Both the position numbers and the translations under genes were made by a program. A stretch of 32,610 nucleotides of DNA, taken from assembly GCA_003483745.1 (NCBI GenBank), contig DMYD01000050.1:1-32610 (forward strand). The letters run 5' to 3'. The notes below the pieces were generated by a model. The model ran no database searches. It was not told where the DNA came from and saw only the letters and a list, made by a program, of their open reading frames with translations. Positions 22,015 to 29,915 of the stretch are shown piece by piece (position 1 is the stretch's first letter; each line of letters opens with the position of its first letter). This DNA comes from Roseburia sp. (GTDB taxonomy: Bacteria; Bacillota; Clostridia; Lachnospirales; Lachnospiraceae).

Positions 22015-22026
22015 TTAAACGTTTAA
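22015..22026 (+). promoter_or_regulatory. LacI-type operator
   Basis: TTAAACGTTTAA is a perfect 12-bp palindrome with the CG centre typical of LacI-family operators. It lies 38 bp upstream of the GH127 start and downstream of the LacI-type gene. It does not fit the CcpA cre consensus at the outer positions. Confidence 0.6.
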
Positions 22027-22064
22027 CAAAACACATGACAGGCGCATAAAGGAGGGAGGAAGTT

Positions 22065-24017
22065 ATGGAGAAGAAAAAATTGACAGATGTGCCGCTGCAT
22101 CAGATCCAGATCAGAGATGCGTTTTGGGATAAATACATCCGCTTAGTAAAAGATGTCATACTTCCTTACCAGTGGGACACGTTAAATGACAATGTCAAAG
22201 ATGCGGCACCAAGCTATTGCATTCAGAATTTTAAGATTGCGGCAGGCGAGGCAGAGGGGGATTTTGAAGGAGCGGTCTTTCAGGATACGGATGTTGCAAA
22301 GTGGTTAGAGGCAGTTGCATTTACCTTAGACTCATCGGGAAGAGATGAAAAGTTAGAAAAACTTGCGGATGAGACGATCGACCTGATCGGGAGGGCGCAA
22401 TGCGAAAATGGATATCTGAATACCTATTTTACGATCAAAGAACCTGACAGACGCTGGACGAATTTGAAAGAGGGACACGAACTTTACACGGCGGGACATA
22501 TGATCGAGGCGGCGGTTGCTTATTACAACGCAACAGGAAAAAGAAAGTTCCTCGATATCGTTTCAAGATTTGCCGATCTGATCTGTGAGACATTTGGACC
22601 TGAGGAAGGAAAATGTCACGGATATCCTGGACATCCGGAAGTAGAACTGGCCCTGGTAAAATTGTACCGGGCAACCGGACAGAGAAGATATTTAGAACTT
22701 GCAAAGTATTTTATTGATACAAGAGGTGTGGGAGAAAATTATTTCTTCCGGGAAGAAAAAGGAAAAAAATATCAGCAGATATTTCCTGAATTTGCCGGAT
22801 ATGTACCGGAGTATTCCCAGTCACACCTGCCGGTCAGAGAGCAGAAGACAGCAGAGGGGCATGCGGTAAGAGCCGTTTATCTCTACAGTGCAATGGCCGA
22901 TTTAGCATATGAGTATCAGGATGAGACATTATTAGATGCCTGTAAGACACTCTGGAATAACATGACAGAAAAAAGGATGTATATCACAGGCGGCATTGGT
23001 TCATCGGGACTGTTAGAACGGTTTACAACCGACTATGATCTTCCGAACGACAGAAATTATTCGGAATCCTGTGCATCCATCGGACTTGCAATGTTTGGAA
23101 ACCGGATGGCGCAGATCACAAAAGATGCAGGATATGCGGATATTGTGGAGAAGGCGCTTTACAATACAGTACTTGCCGGGATCGCGATGGATGGAAAGAG
23201 TTTCTTCTATGTCAATCCATTGGAGGTATGGCCGGACAACTGCATCGAACGGACATCCATGGAGCATGTAAAGCCGGTCAGACAGAAATGGTTTGGCGTG
23301 GCGTGCTGTCCGCCGAATATTGCAAGAACGCTTGCTTCTTTAGGACAGTACATCTATGGAGCAGATGAAAACAGTTTATACATTAATTTATATATATCGA
23401 ATCAGACAAAACTTCTGATTGGAGAGACAGAGACAGAAGTAACAATGGAGAGTGATTTCTTAAAGGATGGAACAGTGATGATCCGTCTGGAATCAGAGAA
23501 AGCTTCTAAAGGAACACTGGCACTTCGGATTCCGTGCTACACAAAAGAGTTTACCGTGTGGCGTGGAAAGCAAAAAATAGAAACACCGCCCGTAAAAAAC
23601 GGTTATCTTATGATAACGGATCTTACAGCATCTGAGGAGATTAAGATAGCCTGTGATATGAAAGCAAGATTTGTATATGCAAATCCAAAAGTAAGGGCAG
23701 ATGAAGGAAAAGTCTGTATTATGCGTGGTCCGTTGGTATATTGTCTCGAAGAGACAGACAATGGAGAAAACTTAAGTTCCTTATATGTGGACACAAAAGA
23801 AGCACTGACCGAAAACTGGGAGAAACAGCTGTTAGGCGGTGTGATGACAGTGGAGGCAAAAGGAAAACGCATTTTAGAAGATAAGTGGACGGCAGGGGAA
23901 TTATACAAAGAACAGCCGCCGGAATTAAGAGATGTAACATTAAAAGCAGTCCCATATTGTTACTGGGGAAACCGGAAAACCGGGGAGATGGCAGTCTGGA
24001 TCAAAGATCTGATCTGA
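22065..24017 (+). CDS. GH127 beta-L-arabinofuranosidase
   Basis: This gene encodes a 650-residue glycoside hydrolase family 127 enzyme. Family members such as Bifidobacterium HypBA1 (658 residues) release L-arabinose from beta-linked arabinofuranosides. The zinc-thiolate active site is intact: E334 and C336 (YSESCAS) and C414, C415 (VACCPPN), matching HypBA1 E338, C340, C417, C418, with C414 as nucleophile. The proposed acid/base glutamate is E318 (LLERFTTDYDLPND). Residues 1-420 are the (alpha/alpha)6 barrel region and the rest are beta-domains. There is no signal peptide, so it acts in the cytoplasm on imported oligosaccharides. AGGAGGGAGG precedes the ATG. It is the first gene of an operon with a CUT1 transporter and GH51. 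The substrate could be hydroxyproline-linked or arabinan-type beta-arabinosides. Confidence 0.94.
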   Translation: MEKKKLTDVPLHQIQIRDAFWDKYIRLVKDVILPYQWDTLNDNVKDAAPSYCIQNFKIAAGEAEGDFEGAVFQDTDVAKWLEAVAFTLDSSGRDEKLEKLADETIDLIGRAQCENGYLNTYFTIKEPDRRWTNLKEGHELYTAGHMIEAAVAYYNATGKRKFLDIVSRFADLICETFGPEEGKCHGYPGHPEVELALVKLYRATGQRRYLELAKYFIDTRGVGENYFFREEKGKKYQQIFPEFAGYVPEYSQSHLPVREQKTAEGHAVRAVYLYSAMADLAYEYQDETLLDACKTLWNNMTEKRMYITGGIGSSGLLERFTTDYDLPNDRNYSESCASIGLAMFGNRMAQITKDAGYADIVEKALYNTVLAGIAMDGKSFFYVNPLEVWPDNCIERTSMEHVKPVRQKWFGVACCPPNIARTLASLGQYIYGADENSLYINLYISNQTKLLIGETETEVTMESDFLKDGTVMIRLESEKASKGTLALRIPCYTKEFTVWRGKQKIETPPVKNGYLMITDLTASEEIKIACDMKARFVYANPKVRADEGKVCIMRGPLVYCLEETDNGENLSSLYVDTKEALTENWEKQLLGGVMTVEAKGKRILEDKWTAGELYKEQPPELRDVTLKAVPYCYWGNRKTGEMAVWIKDLI

Positions 24018-24106
24018 CAGAAAAACATGTATCACACGGGAGATCATCCGGAAAAAGGAGATACTTTCGATCTGATAAAGAAAAAATATTTTTGGGAGGT
24101 AAATGT

Positions 24107-25498
24107 ATGAAGAAGAAGGTTTTAGCAGCATTAATGTGCGCAGCAATGACAGTGGGAATGCTTGCCGGATGTGGCGGTAATTCCACAGCAGGTAATGCCG
24201 GTGCGGGGGAAGCAGCATCCGGTACAGAGAGCGCAGACAACGGCGCAGGAAGAAGAGAGATGGACGTGGAAGGTGATGATGTCACAACACTTGAGGTATG
24301 GACATTCATCGAGAACCATCAGGATTTCTATACCAACATGGCTGAGAAATGGAATGAGGAAAACCCGGATAAGAAAGTAAAACTTGTTTTATCCAACATG
24401 GCATATGATGATATGCACAACAAATTATCACTTGCATTAGAGTCAGGAGAGGGTGCTCCGGATGTCGTTGATATCGAGCTTGGTAAATTCCCTGCATTCA
24501 TGACAGGTGATATTGGATTAAAACCATTGAACGATGCAGTAGAGCCATATCTTGACAATGTAGTAGAGTCCAGATTACAGCTTTACTCCAAAGACGGTAA
24601 CTATTATGGATTCCCGACGCACGTTGGTACAACCGTTGCTTTCTACAACACCGAAGCATTAGAGGCTGCAGGTATTGATTACACAACCATCAAGACCTGG
24701 GATGACTTCAAAGAAGCAGGTGCAAAATACAAAGAAGCAACCGGAAAAACATTTGCAGCATGTGAGACAACTGCTCAGTGGACATTAAACTTAATGCTCG
24801 CGCAGAAAGGCGGAGATTACTTAAATGATGATGGAAGCCTTGCAGTAAACAATGACACAATGGTTGAATGTTTACAGACCATGAAAGATATGCAGGATGC
24901 AGGTGCTATGGACGTAATCGCCGGTGGACAGCCTGACAACGAGGAAGCATATCCGTTATACAACAGCGGTGATGTCGCAGCAGCAATCATGCCATTCTGG
25001 CAGACCAGCCGTTATTTAAGCTATATGACAGACCTTTCCGGTAAAGTTGCAATTGCAGCACCTCCTGTATTTGGTGACAACGATGCAGTAAAGACTATCG
25101 GTGGTGGTGGTACCGGTACAGCAGTTGTCGCATCCAGCCCGAATGCTGACCTTGCAGCAGAAGTATTTGCTTACATTAAACTTTCTGACACAGCAAACGT
25201 AGAAGTTTGGAACGTATTAGGATTTGACCCGGTTAACACAGCAGTATGGACAGACAAATCCGTAACAGAGAACCCGGATAACCAGTATGTACAGTACTTC
25301 AACACAAAGCCATTTGATGCATTATTAGATGTTCAGGACGGCATCGGATTACTGACCTGTTACACAGATGAGAAGATGCCATCCATCAACAATATCTTCT
25401 GTACAGAGACTTTAAACAATGTTTTTGAGTCCGGTATGGATGTAAAAGAAGCGTTAGACGAAGCACAGTCAGCACTTCAGAATGAATTTGGAGAATAA
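24107..25498 (+). CDS. Sugar ABC transporter substrate-binding lipoprotein
   Basis: This gene encodes a 463-residue extracellular solute-binding protein (family 1, CUT1). The ATG at 24107 follows GGGAGG and begins a lipoprotein signal peptide with lipobox LAGC at 19-22; the frame extends upstream into the GH127 gene but without a start signal. After the lipidated C22 comes an S/G/A/E-rich linker, then the binding fold: VTTLEVWTFIENHQDFYTNMAEKW, SGEGAPDVVDIELGKFPAFM, YYGFPTHVGTTVAFYN. It probably binds arabino-oligosaccharides, given the flanking GH127 and GH51 genes. Two permease genes follow. The codon use suggests high expression, as usual for binding proteins. A stem-loop after its stop may raise its mRNA level over the permeases. 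Confidence 0.93.
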   Translation: MKKKVLAALMCAAMTVGMLAGCGGNSTAGNAGAGEAASGTESADNGAGRREMDVEGDDVTTLEVWTFIENHQDFYTNMAEKWNEENPDKKVKLVLSNMAYDDMHNKLSLALESGEGAPDVVDIELGKFPAFMTGDIGLKPLNDAVEPYLDNVVESRLQLYSKDGNYYGFPTHVGTTVAFYNTEALEAAGIDYTTIKTWDDFKEAGAKYKEATGKTFAACETTAQWTLNLMLAQKGGDYLNDDGSLAVNNDTMVECLQTMKDMQDAGAMDVIAGGQPDNEEAYPLYNSGDVAAAIMPFWQTSRYLSYMTDLSGKVAIAAPPVFGDNDAVKTIGGGGTGTAVVASSPNADLAAEVFAYIKLSDTANVEVWNVLGFDPVNTAVWTDKSVTENPDNQYVQYFNTKPFDALLDVQDGIGLLTCYTDEKMPSINNIFCTETLNNVFESGMDVKEALDEAQSALQNEFGE

Positions 25499-25508
25499 GA
25501 GACGGATT

Positions 25509-25551
25509 GAAACAGGCAGGGATGTGGGGCAGATGTCCTGCATCCCGTTTC
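25509..25551 (+). promoter_or_regulatory. Intercistronic stem-loop after the binding-protein gene
   Basis: GGGATGTGGGGC (25519-25530) pairs with GTCCTGCATCCC (25535-25546), including G-T pairs. GAAAC (25509-25513) pairs with GTTTC (25547-25551) beyond a 5-nt bulge. No T run follows, so partial termination or 3'-end protection is more likely than full termination. Confidence 0.55.
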
Positions 25552-25581
25552 CTGTTATGAGGGAAAAGGGGGCATTACAGC

Positions 25582-26475
25582 ATGAATAAAGTGAAGAAGT
25601 TTTTGTATTCGCAAAAAGCAGCACCATATGTGTTTATTCTTCCATTTGTTCTGACAGTCATTTTGTTTTGGGTATTCCCAATCGCAAACGGTGTACTGTT
25701 AAGTTTTCAGGACGTCCTGAAAGATAAATGGGTTGGAATGAGCAACTATAAGAGATTACTCACAGATACATATTTCATAAAAGCAGTCTGGAACAGCTTT
25801 AAATACATGGTGGGAACACTGGTACTTTTAATTCCGTTTCCGATGTTATTTGCAAGTATGTTAAACAGTAAACTGATGAAGGCAAAGGGATTTTTCAAAT
25901 CTGTTTACTTTATTCCTGCACTGACATCCGTTGTCGTTGTAGGTACGATTTTCCGTCTGATGTTTGGTGAGATGGACACAGCACTTGCAAACCAGATTTT
26001 AAATTTCTTTGGACATTCTTCCATCAAATGGCTGAAAGGTGAATGGACCGGATACTTTGCACTTCTTCTGGTAGCGTGCTGGCGCTGGACCGGTGTTAAT
26101 ATCCTCTATTTCCTTGCTGGGTTACAGAATATCTCCACGGATCTCTACGAGGCGGCTTCCATCGACGGAGCGACAAAGTGGCAGCAGTTTAAGAGCATTT
26201 CTGTACCGCTTGTAAAACCGACTACGATCTATGTATTAACGATCAGTATTTATGCAGGATTGTCCATGTTCCTTGAGTCTTATATGTTATGGAAAGGAAA
26301 CAACTCTCCACAGAATATCGGACTTACGATCGTTGGTTATCTGTATCGTCAGGGTATTGAGAAACGTGCAATGGGATATGCATGTGCGGTTGGTTTAGTG
26401 CTTCTTATCATCGTTATGATCATTAACGTCATTCAGCTTGCACTGACCGGAACATTTAAGAAGGAGGAGAGATAA
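25582..26475 (+). CDS. Sugar ABC transporter permease (MalF/AraP type)
   Basis: This gene encodes a 297-residue inner-membrane permease with six predicted membrane segments, the first at about 14-38 (APYVFILPFVLTVILFWVFP). The ABC-binding EAA loop reads EAASIDGATKWQQFKSISVPLVKP at about 191-214. With the next gene it forms the channel for the lipoprotein at 24107. An AAAGGGGG stretch lies about 11 nt before the ATG. The length is normal for CUT1 systems. No ATP-binding subunit gene is nearby; Firmicutes often share one MsmX-type ATPase among such importers, which is probably the case here. Confidence 0.94.
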   Translation: MNKVKKFLYSQKAAPYVFILPFVLTVILFWVFPIANGVLLSFQDVLKDKWVGMSNYKRLLTDTYFIKAVWNSFKYMVGTLVLLIPFPMLFASMLNSKLMKAKGFFKSVYFIPALTSVVVVGTIFRLMFGEMDTALANQILNFFGHSSIKWLKGEWTGYFALLLVACWRWTGVNILYFLAGLQNISTDLYEAASIDGATKWQQFKSISVPLVKPTTIYVLTISIYAGLSMFLESYMLWKGNNSPQNIGLTIVGYLYRQGIEKRAMGYACAVGLVLLIIVMIINVIQLALTGTFKKEER

Positions 26476-26476
26476 T

Positions 26477-27340
26477 ATGGCAGCAGAATCTATTGGAATG
26501 AGCCAGAAAAAGAAAGATAAGGCAGCAACCATAGGTATGATCATATTTTTTTCTATCCTTGCGATCCTTACCATTCTGCCGATTTACTTATTAGTACTGG
26601 CAAGCTTTAAACCGGGAAACTTCCTGCTTCAGTATGGATTAAACCTGAATCTGGATATCCCGCATCTGACATTGGATAATTACAGATTATTATTTACAGG
26701 AAAACATGATTACTGGACATGGTTTGGCAACAGCCTGATTCTGACGGTCATTACTGTGATCCTGACTTTAGCGATCAGTGCATTCGTTGCATATGGATTT
26801 GCAGCCTATGATTTTAAGGGAAAGAATTTCTTCTTTATTATAGTGCTTCTGATCCTGTCTGTACCGTTTGAGGTTATTATGCTCCCTCTGTACAAGCAGA
26901 TTTCAGGCTGGGGCATGATGGACAGTTATGTATCGGTAGTACTTCCGTTTTTAGCACATGCATCCACGATTTTTTTCTTCCGTCAGTATCTTTTAGGACT
27001 GCCAAAGTCATTGATCGAAGCAGGTCGTATCGATGGTGCAACAGAGTACGGTATCTTTTTTAAACTGATCGTGCCGATCATGAAACCGGCATTTTCCGCA
27101 ATGGCGATCTTAAATGGTATGAATGCATGGAATAACTATCTGTGGCCGTTATTAGTCATCCGTTCTGCAGATAAATATACACTGACCATTGGTCTTAACA
27201 CGCTGATCAATCCGTATGGTGATAACTACAGTCTGTTAGTTGTCGGTTCTGTATTTTCTATCATACCGATCTTCGTATTATTTATCTGTTTCCAGAAATA
27301 CTTTATCGAAGGTATGACAGCAGGTGCAGTAAAAGAGTAA
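26477..27340 (+). CDS. Sugar ABC transporter permease (MalG/AraQ type)
   Basis: This gene encodes a 287-residue second permease with six predicted membrane segments (first at about 20-44, IGMIIFFSILAILTILPIYL). The EAA loop EAGRIDGATEYGIFFKLIVPIMKP at about 181-204 contacts the ATPase. The C-terminal FIEGMTAGAVKE is typical of MalG-type subunits. AAGGAGGAG precedes the ATG, which lies one base after the stop of the partner permease, indicating coupling. It belongs to the GH127-transporter-GH51 operon. Confidence 0.94.
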   Translation: MAAESIGMSQKKKDKAATIGMIIFFSILAILTILPIYLLVLASFKPGNFLLQYGLNLNLDIPHLTLDNYRLLFTGKHDYWTWFGNSLILTVITVILTLAISAFVAYGFAAYDFKGKNFFFIIVLLILSVPFEVIMLPLYKQISGWGMMDSYVSVVLPFLAHASTIFFFRQYLLGLPKSLIEAGRIDGATEYGIFFKLIVPIMKPAFSAMAILNGMNAWNNYLWPLLVIRSADKYTLTIGLNTLINPYGDNYSLLVVGSVFSIIPIFVLFICFQKYFIEGMTAGAVKE

Positions 27341-27367
27341 GATTTTAAGTGACAGGAGGAAATATGT

Positions 27368-28882
27368 ATGAGTAGAAAAGCAAAAATGGTACTGGATAAA
27401 GAATTTCAGATCGCTCCGATCGATAAAAGAATTTACGGTTCTTTTATCGAGCATCTTGGAAGAGCGGTATACGAAGGAATTTACCAGCCGGGACATCCGT
27501 CTGCAGACGAGGATGGATTCCGCAAAGATGTGATGGAACTGGTAAAGGAGCTGGATGTGCCGATCATCCGTTATCCGGGCGGCAACTTTGTATCAAACTT
27601 TTTCTGGGAGGACTCTGTGGGGCCGGTTGAGGAGCGCCCGCACCGTCTGGAACTTGCCTGGAGGAGTTTAGAGAAAAATGAGATCGGTTTAAATGAATTT
27701 TCCAAATGGGCAAAGAAAGTCAATTCTGATGTCATGATGGCAGTGAACCTTGGAACGCGCGGTATTGCAGATGCCTGCAATCTTTTGGAGTACTGCAATC
27801 ATCCGTCAGGAACGAAATACAGTGATCTTCGTATCAGACACGGTGTGAAAGATCCGCACAAGATCAAAGTGTGGTGCCTTGGAAATGAGATGGACGGACC
27901 GTGGCAGATCGGCCACAAGACGATGGAGGAGTATGGAAGACTTGCGGAGGAGACCGCAAAGGCAATGCGTCTGATCGATCCGGACATTGAGCTGGTATCC
28001 TGCGGAAGCTCCAACCTGGATATGCCTACGTTCCCGGACTGGGAGGCTGTCACATTGAGCCATACCTATGACTATGTGGATTATATCTCCATGCATCAGT
28101 ATTATGGCAACCGCGACAATGACAGCAATGATTTCCTTGCACAGTCCGATGATATGGATACGTTTATCCGCACAGTCATTGCGACCTGTGATTATGTCAA
28201 AGCGAAAAAACGCAGCAAAAAAGTCATGAATTTAAGTTTTGATGAATGGAATGTATGGTTCCACTCAAACGCTGCGGATGATGATATTACCGAAAACCAT
28301 CCATGGCAGGTAGCGCCTCCGATGTTAGAGGATATTTATAACTTCGAGGATGCATTGTTAGTAGGATTGATGTTGATCACGCTGATAAAACATGCAGACC
28401 GTGTCAAGATGGCATGTTTAGCACAGCTTGTCAATGTTATTGCACCGATCATGACAGATGCGGCAGGTGGTGCGTGGAAACAGACAATTTTCTATCCGTT
28501 TATGCATGCATCCAAATATGGCAGAGGCATCGCATTGCAGCCAGTCATTTCAAGTTCGAAACACGCAACTGCAAAGCATGACGAGATCACAGACGTGGAA
28601 TCTGTGGCTGTCTATAACGAGGAAAAAGATGAAGTTACCATTTTTGCAGTAAACCGTAACTTACAAGAGGATGTCGAGCTTACCACGGATGTCCGCAGCT
28701 TTGCGGGATATCACATCAAAGAGCATATCGTGATGGAAAATGACGACTTAAAGGCTGCCAATACGCTGACCGAACAGAACGTATATCCGGTTAACGCAGA
28801 TGACAGAAGCAGACTGGATGATGGTGTTGTCACAAGTGTGTTAAAGAAAGCATCCTGGAATGTGATCCGCCTTGGAAAATAA
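27368..28882 (+). CDS. abfA: GH51 alpha-L-arabinofuranosidase
   Basis: This gene encodes a 504-residue intracellular glycoside hydrolase family 51 enzyme that removes terminal alpha-L-arabinofuranose from arabino-oligosaccharides. The catalytic acid/base is E174 (CLGNEMDGPWQ) and the nucleophile is E293 (SFDEWNVW), equal to E175 and E294 of Geobacillus AbfA. Other family marks are YGSFIEHLGRAVYEGIYQPGH, RYPGGNFVSNFFWEDSVGP and SMHQYYGN. The length is normal (about 500) and there is no signal peptide. ACAGGAGG precedes the ATG at 27368. It is the last gene of the operon, 27 nt after the permease; GH127 and GH51 together would release both beta- and alpha-linked arabinose from imported material. 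Confidence 0.96.
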   Translation: MSRKAKMVLDKEFQIAPIDKRIYGSFIEHLGRAVYEGIYQPGHPSADEDGFRKDVMELVKELDVPIIRYPGGNFVSNFFWEDSVGPVEERPHRLELAWRSLEKNEIGLNEFSKWAKKVNSDVMMAVNLGTRGIADACNLLEYCNHPSGTKYSDLRIRHGVKDPHKIKVWCLGNEMDGPWQIGHKTMEEYGRLAEETAKAMRLIDPDIELVSCGSSNLDMPTFPDWEAVTLSHTYDYVDYISMHQYYGNRDNDSNDFLAQSDDMDTFIRTVIATCDYVKAKKRSKKVMNLSFDEWNVWFHSNAADDDITENHPWQVAPPMLEDIYNFEDALLVGLMLITLIKHADRVKMACLAQLVNVIAPIMTDAAGGAWKQTIFYPFMHASKYGRGIALQPVISSSKHATAKHDEITDVESVAVYNEEKDEVTIFAVNRNLQEDVELTTDVRSFAGYHIKEHIVMENDDLKAANTLTEQNVYPVNADDRSRLDDGVVTSVLKKASWNVIRLGK

Positions 28883-28996
28883 TTTGAATAAGGATTAGAA
28901 TGTAAAAACAGTTATGTGAACGAATTGTTACAGATTCTTCAAAGAGTATTCAAAAAATGTACAACGGGATTTCACAAATTACGGATATATTATTAG

Positions 28997-29025
28997 TATC
29001 ACGAACGAGTGATAAAACTTTTTTT
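28997..29025 (+). terminator. Candidate terminator of the arabinoside operon
   Basis: TATCAC (28997-29002) pairs with GTGATA (29009-29014) across a 6-nt loop, followed by AAAC and seven T. The stem is short; the stronger hairpin at 29046-29078 probably backs it up. Confidence 0.4.
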
Positions 29026-29045
29026 CATAAATTCTCCCCCTTTTT

Positions 29046-29078
29046 AAATCCACCATTTCCCCAAATGGTGGATTTTTT
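29046..29078 (+). terminator. Strong rho-independent terminator
   Basis: AAATCCACCATTT (29046-29058) pairs perfectly with AAATGGTGGATTT (29063-29075) around CCCC, with a T run to 29078. It separates the GH51 gene from the TetR gene. The 5' upstream side also carries TTTTT, but not adjacent enough to make the minus direction certain. Confidence 0.9.
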
Positions 29079-29142
29079 GTATAATAGGATTAAGTATTTG
29101 ACGGTGGATTTGTTTTAATCGTAGGGAAAAAGGAGTATCTGT

Positions 29143-29703
29143 ATGAGCGACACAACCAAAAGAGCATTAGAAATATCTTTAAAAAAATTACTTTTACAGA
29201 AACCGCTAGACAAAATTACGATCCAGGATCTGACCATGGATTGCGGAATCAGCCGTATGGCATTTTATTACCATTTTAAAGATATTTACGATCTGGTGGA
29301 GTGGGCATGCGTGGAGGACGGAAAGCGGGCACTGCAGGGAAAGCGTACTTACGATTCCTGGCAGGAAGGGTTAGAGCAGATTTTTGAGGCTGTGCTGGAA
29401 AATAAACCGTTTATCATGAATGTGTACCGTTCGGTCAGTAAGGAGCAGATTGAAAATTATCTCTATAAACTGACGTATGACCTGATCGAGGGTGTGGTCG
29501 AGGAACAGTCACAGGGAAGCAGCCTCTCAGAGGAAGACAAGCGTTTTATTGCAGATTTTTACAAGTATGGTTTTGTCGGCGTCATGTTAGACTGGATCAA
29601 AGACGGTATGCAGGAAGACTACAGCATGATCGTCAAAAAAATGAGCCTGACACTGCACGGAAATATCAGAAATTCGATCCGGAATTTTTTGGATGAAGGG
29701 TGA
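29143..29703 (+). CDS. TetR family transcriptional regulator
   Basis: This gene encodes a 186-residue regulator. The helix-turn-helix lies at about 8-50 (TKRALEISLKKLLLQKPLDKIT, then CGISRMAFYYHFKDIYDLV). The C-terminal part (ENKPFIMNVYRSVSKEQIENYLYKL, DFYKYGFVGVMLDWIKDGM) resembles the DhaS-type TetR C-terminal domain, a subgroup that often controls an adjacent gene. AAGGAG precedes the ATG at 29143. It ends at a strong hairpin (29791-29835), and the oleate hydratase gene follows on the same strand; control of that gene in response to unsaturated fatty acids is plausible but unproven. I see no clear palindromic operator on either side. Confidence 0.9.
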   Translation: MSDTTKRALEISLKKLLLQKPLDKITIQDLTMDCGISRMAFYYHFKDIYDLVEWACVEDGKRALQGKRTYDSWQEGLEQIFEAVLENKPFIMNVYRSVSKEQIENYLYKLTYDLIEGVVEEQSQGSSLSEEDKRFIADFYKYGFVGVMLDWIKDGMQEDYSMIVKKMSLTLHGNIRNSIRNFLDEG

Positions 29704-29790
29704 CTTATGTTTCGGATGACAGCCTGGAACATCGTCCGGTTAATTTTTGTACGCTGTACCGGATTTGGAAATGCAGGGCTGATTATTTAT

Positions 29791-29849
29791 CAAAACAGGC
29801 GGAATGATAAAAATATTGTCATTTTGCCTGTTTTGTATATTGGATTTTT
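29791..29849 (+). terminator. Terminator of the TetR gene
   Basis: CAAAACAGGC (29791-29800) pairs perfectly with GCCTGTTTTG (29826-29835). After a 2-nt internal loop, AATGA (29803-29807) pairs with TCATT (29819-29823). A T-rich tail (TATATTGGATTTTTA) follows. Confidence 0.75.
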
Positions 29850-29915
29850 ATTTGGAAAGTAATAAGATGACCACAGAACGAAGATAATAAAAGCAGTAGA
29901 AAGGAGATTCATATT

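Larger units (their letters stand above)
21613..22064. other. 452-nt A/T-rich regulatory region
   Basis: No gene is seen. It holds the terminator of the LacI gene (21628-21680), a perfect inverted repeat TGTGCAAGTTGCACA (21730-21744), a TTAAACGATTTAA repeat (21748-21760), an extended -10 TGGTATAAA (21889-21897), and a perfect TTAAACGTTTAA palindrome (22015-22026) shortly before the GH127 ribosome binding site. Confidence 0.6.

Noticed and set aside
22013..22028. CcpA cre site upstream of GH127
   Set aside because: The CG-centred palindrome mismatches the cre consensus at the outer TG and CA positions; a LacI-type operator fits better.
29707..29862. 51-codon ORF after the TetR gene with a possible GGG ribosome binding site
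   Set aside because: It overlaps the strong terminator hairpin at 29791-29849, and its second half is simply the hairpin sequence; no recognisable protein.
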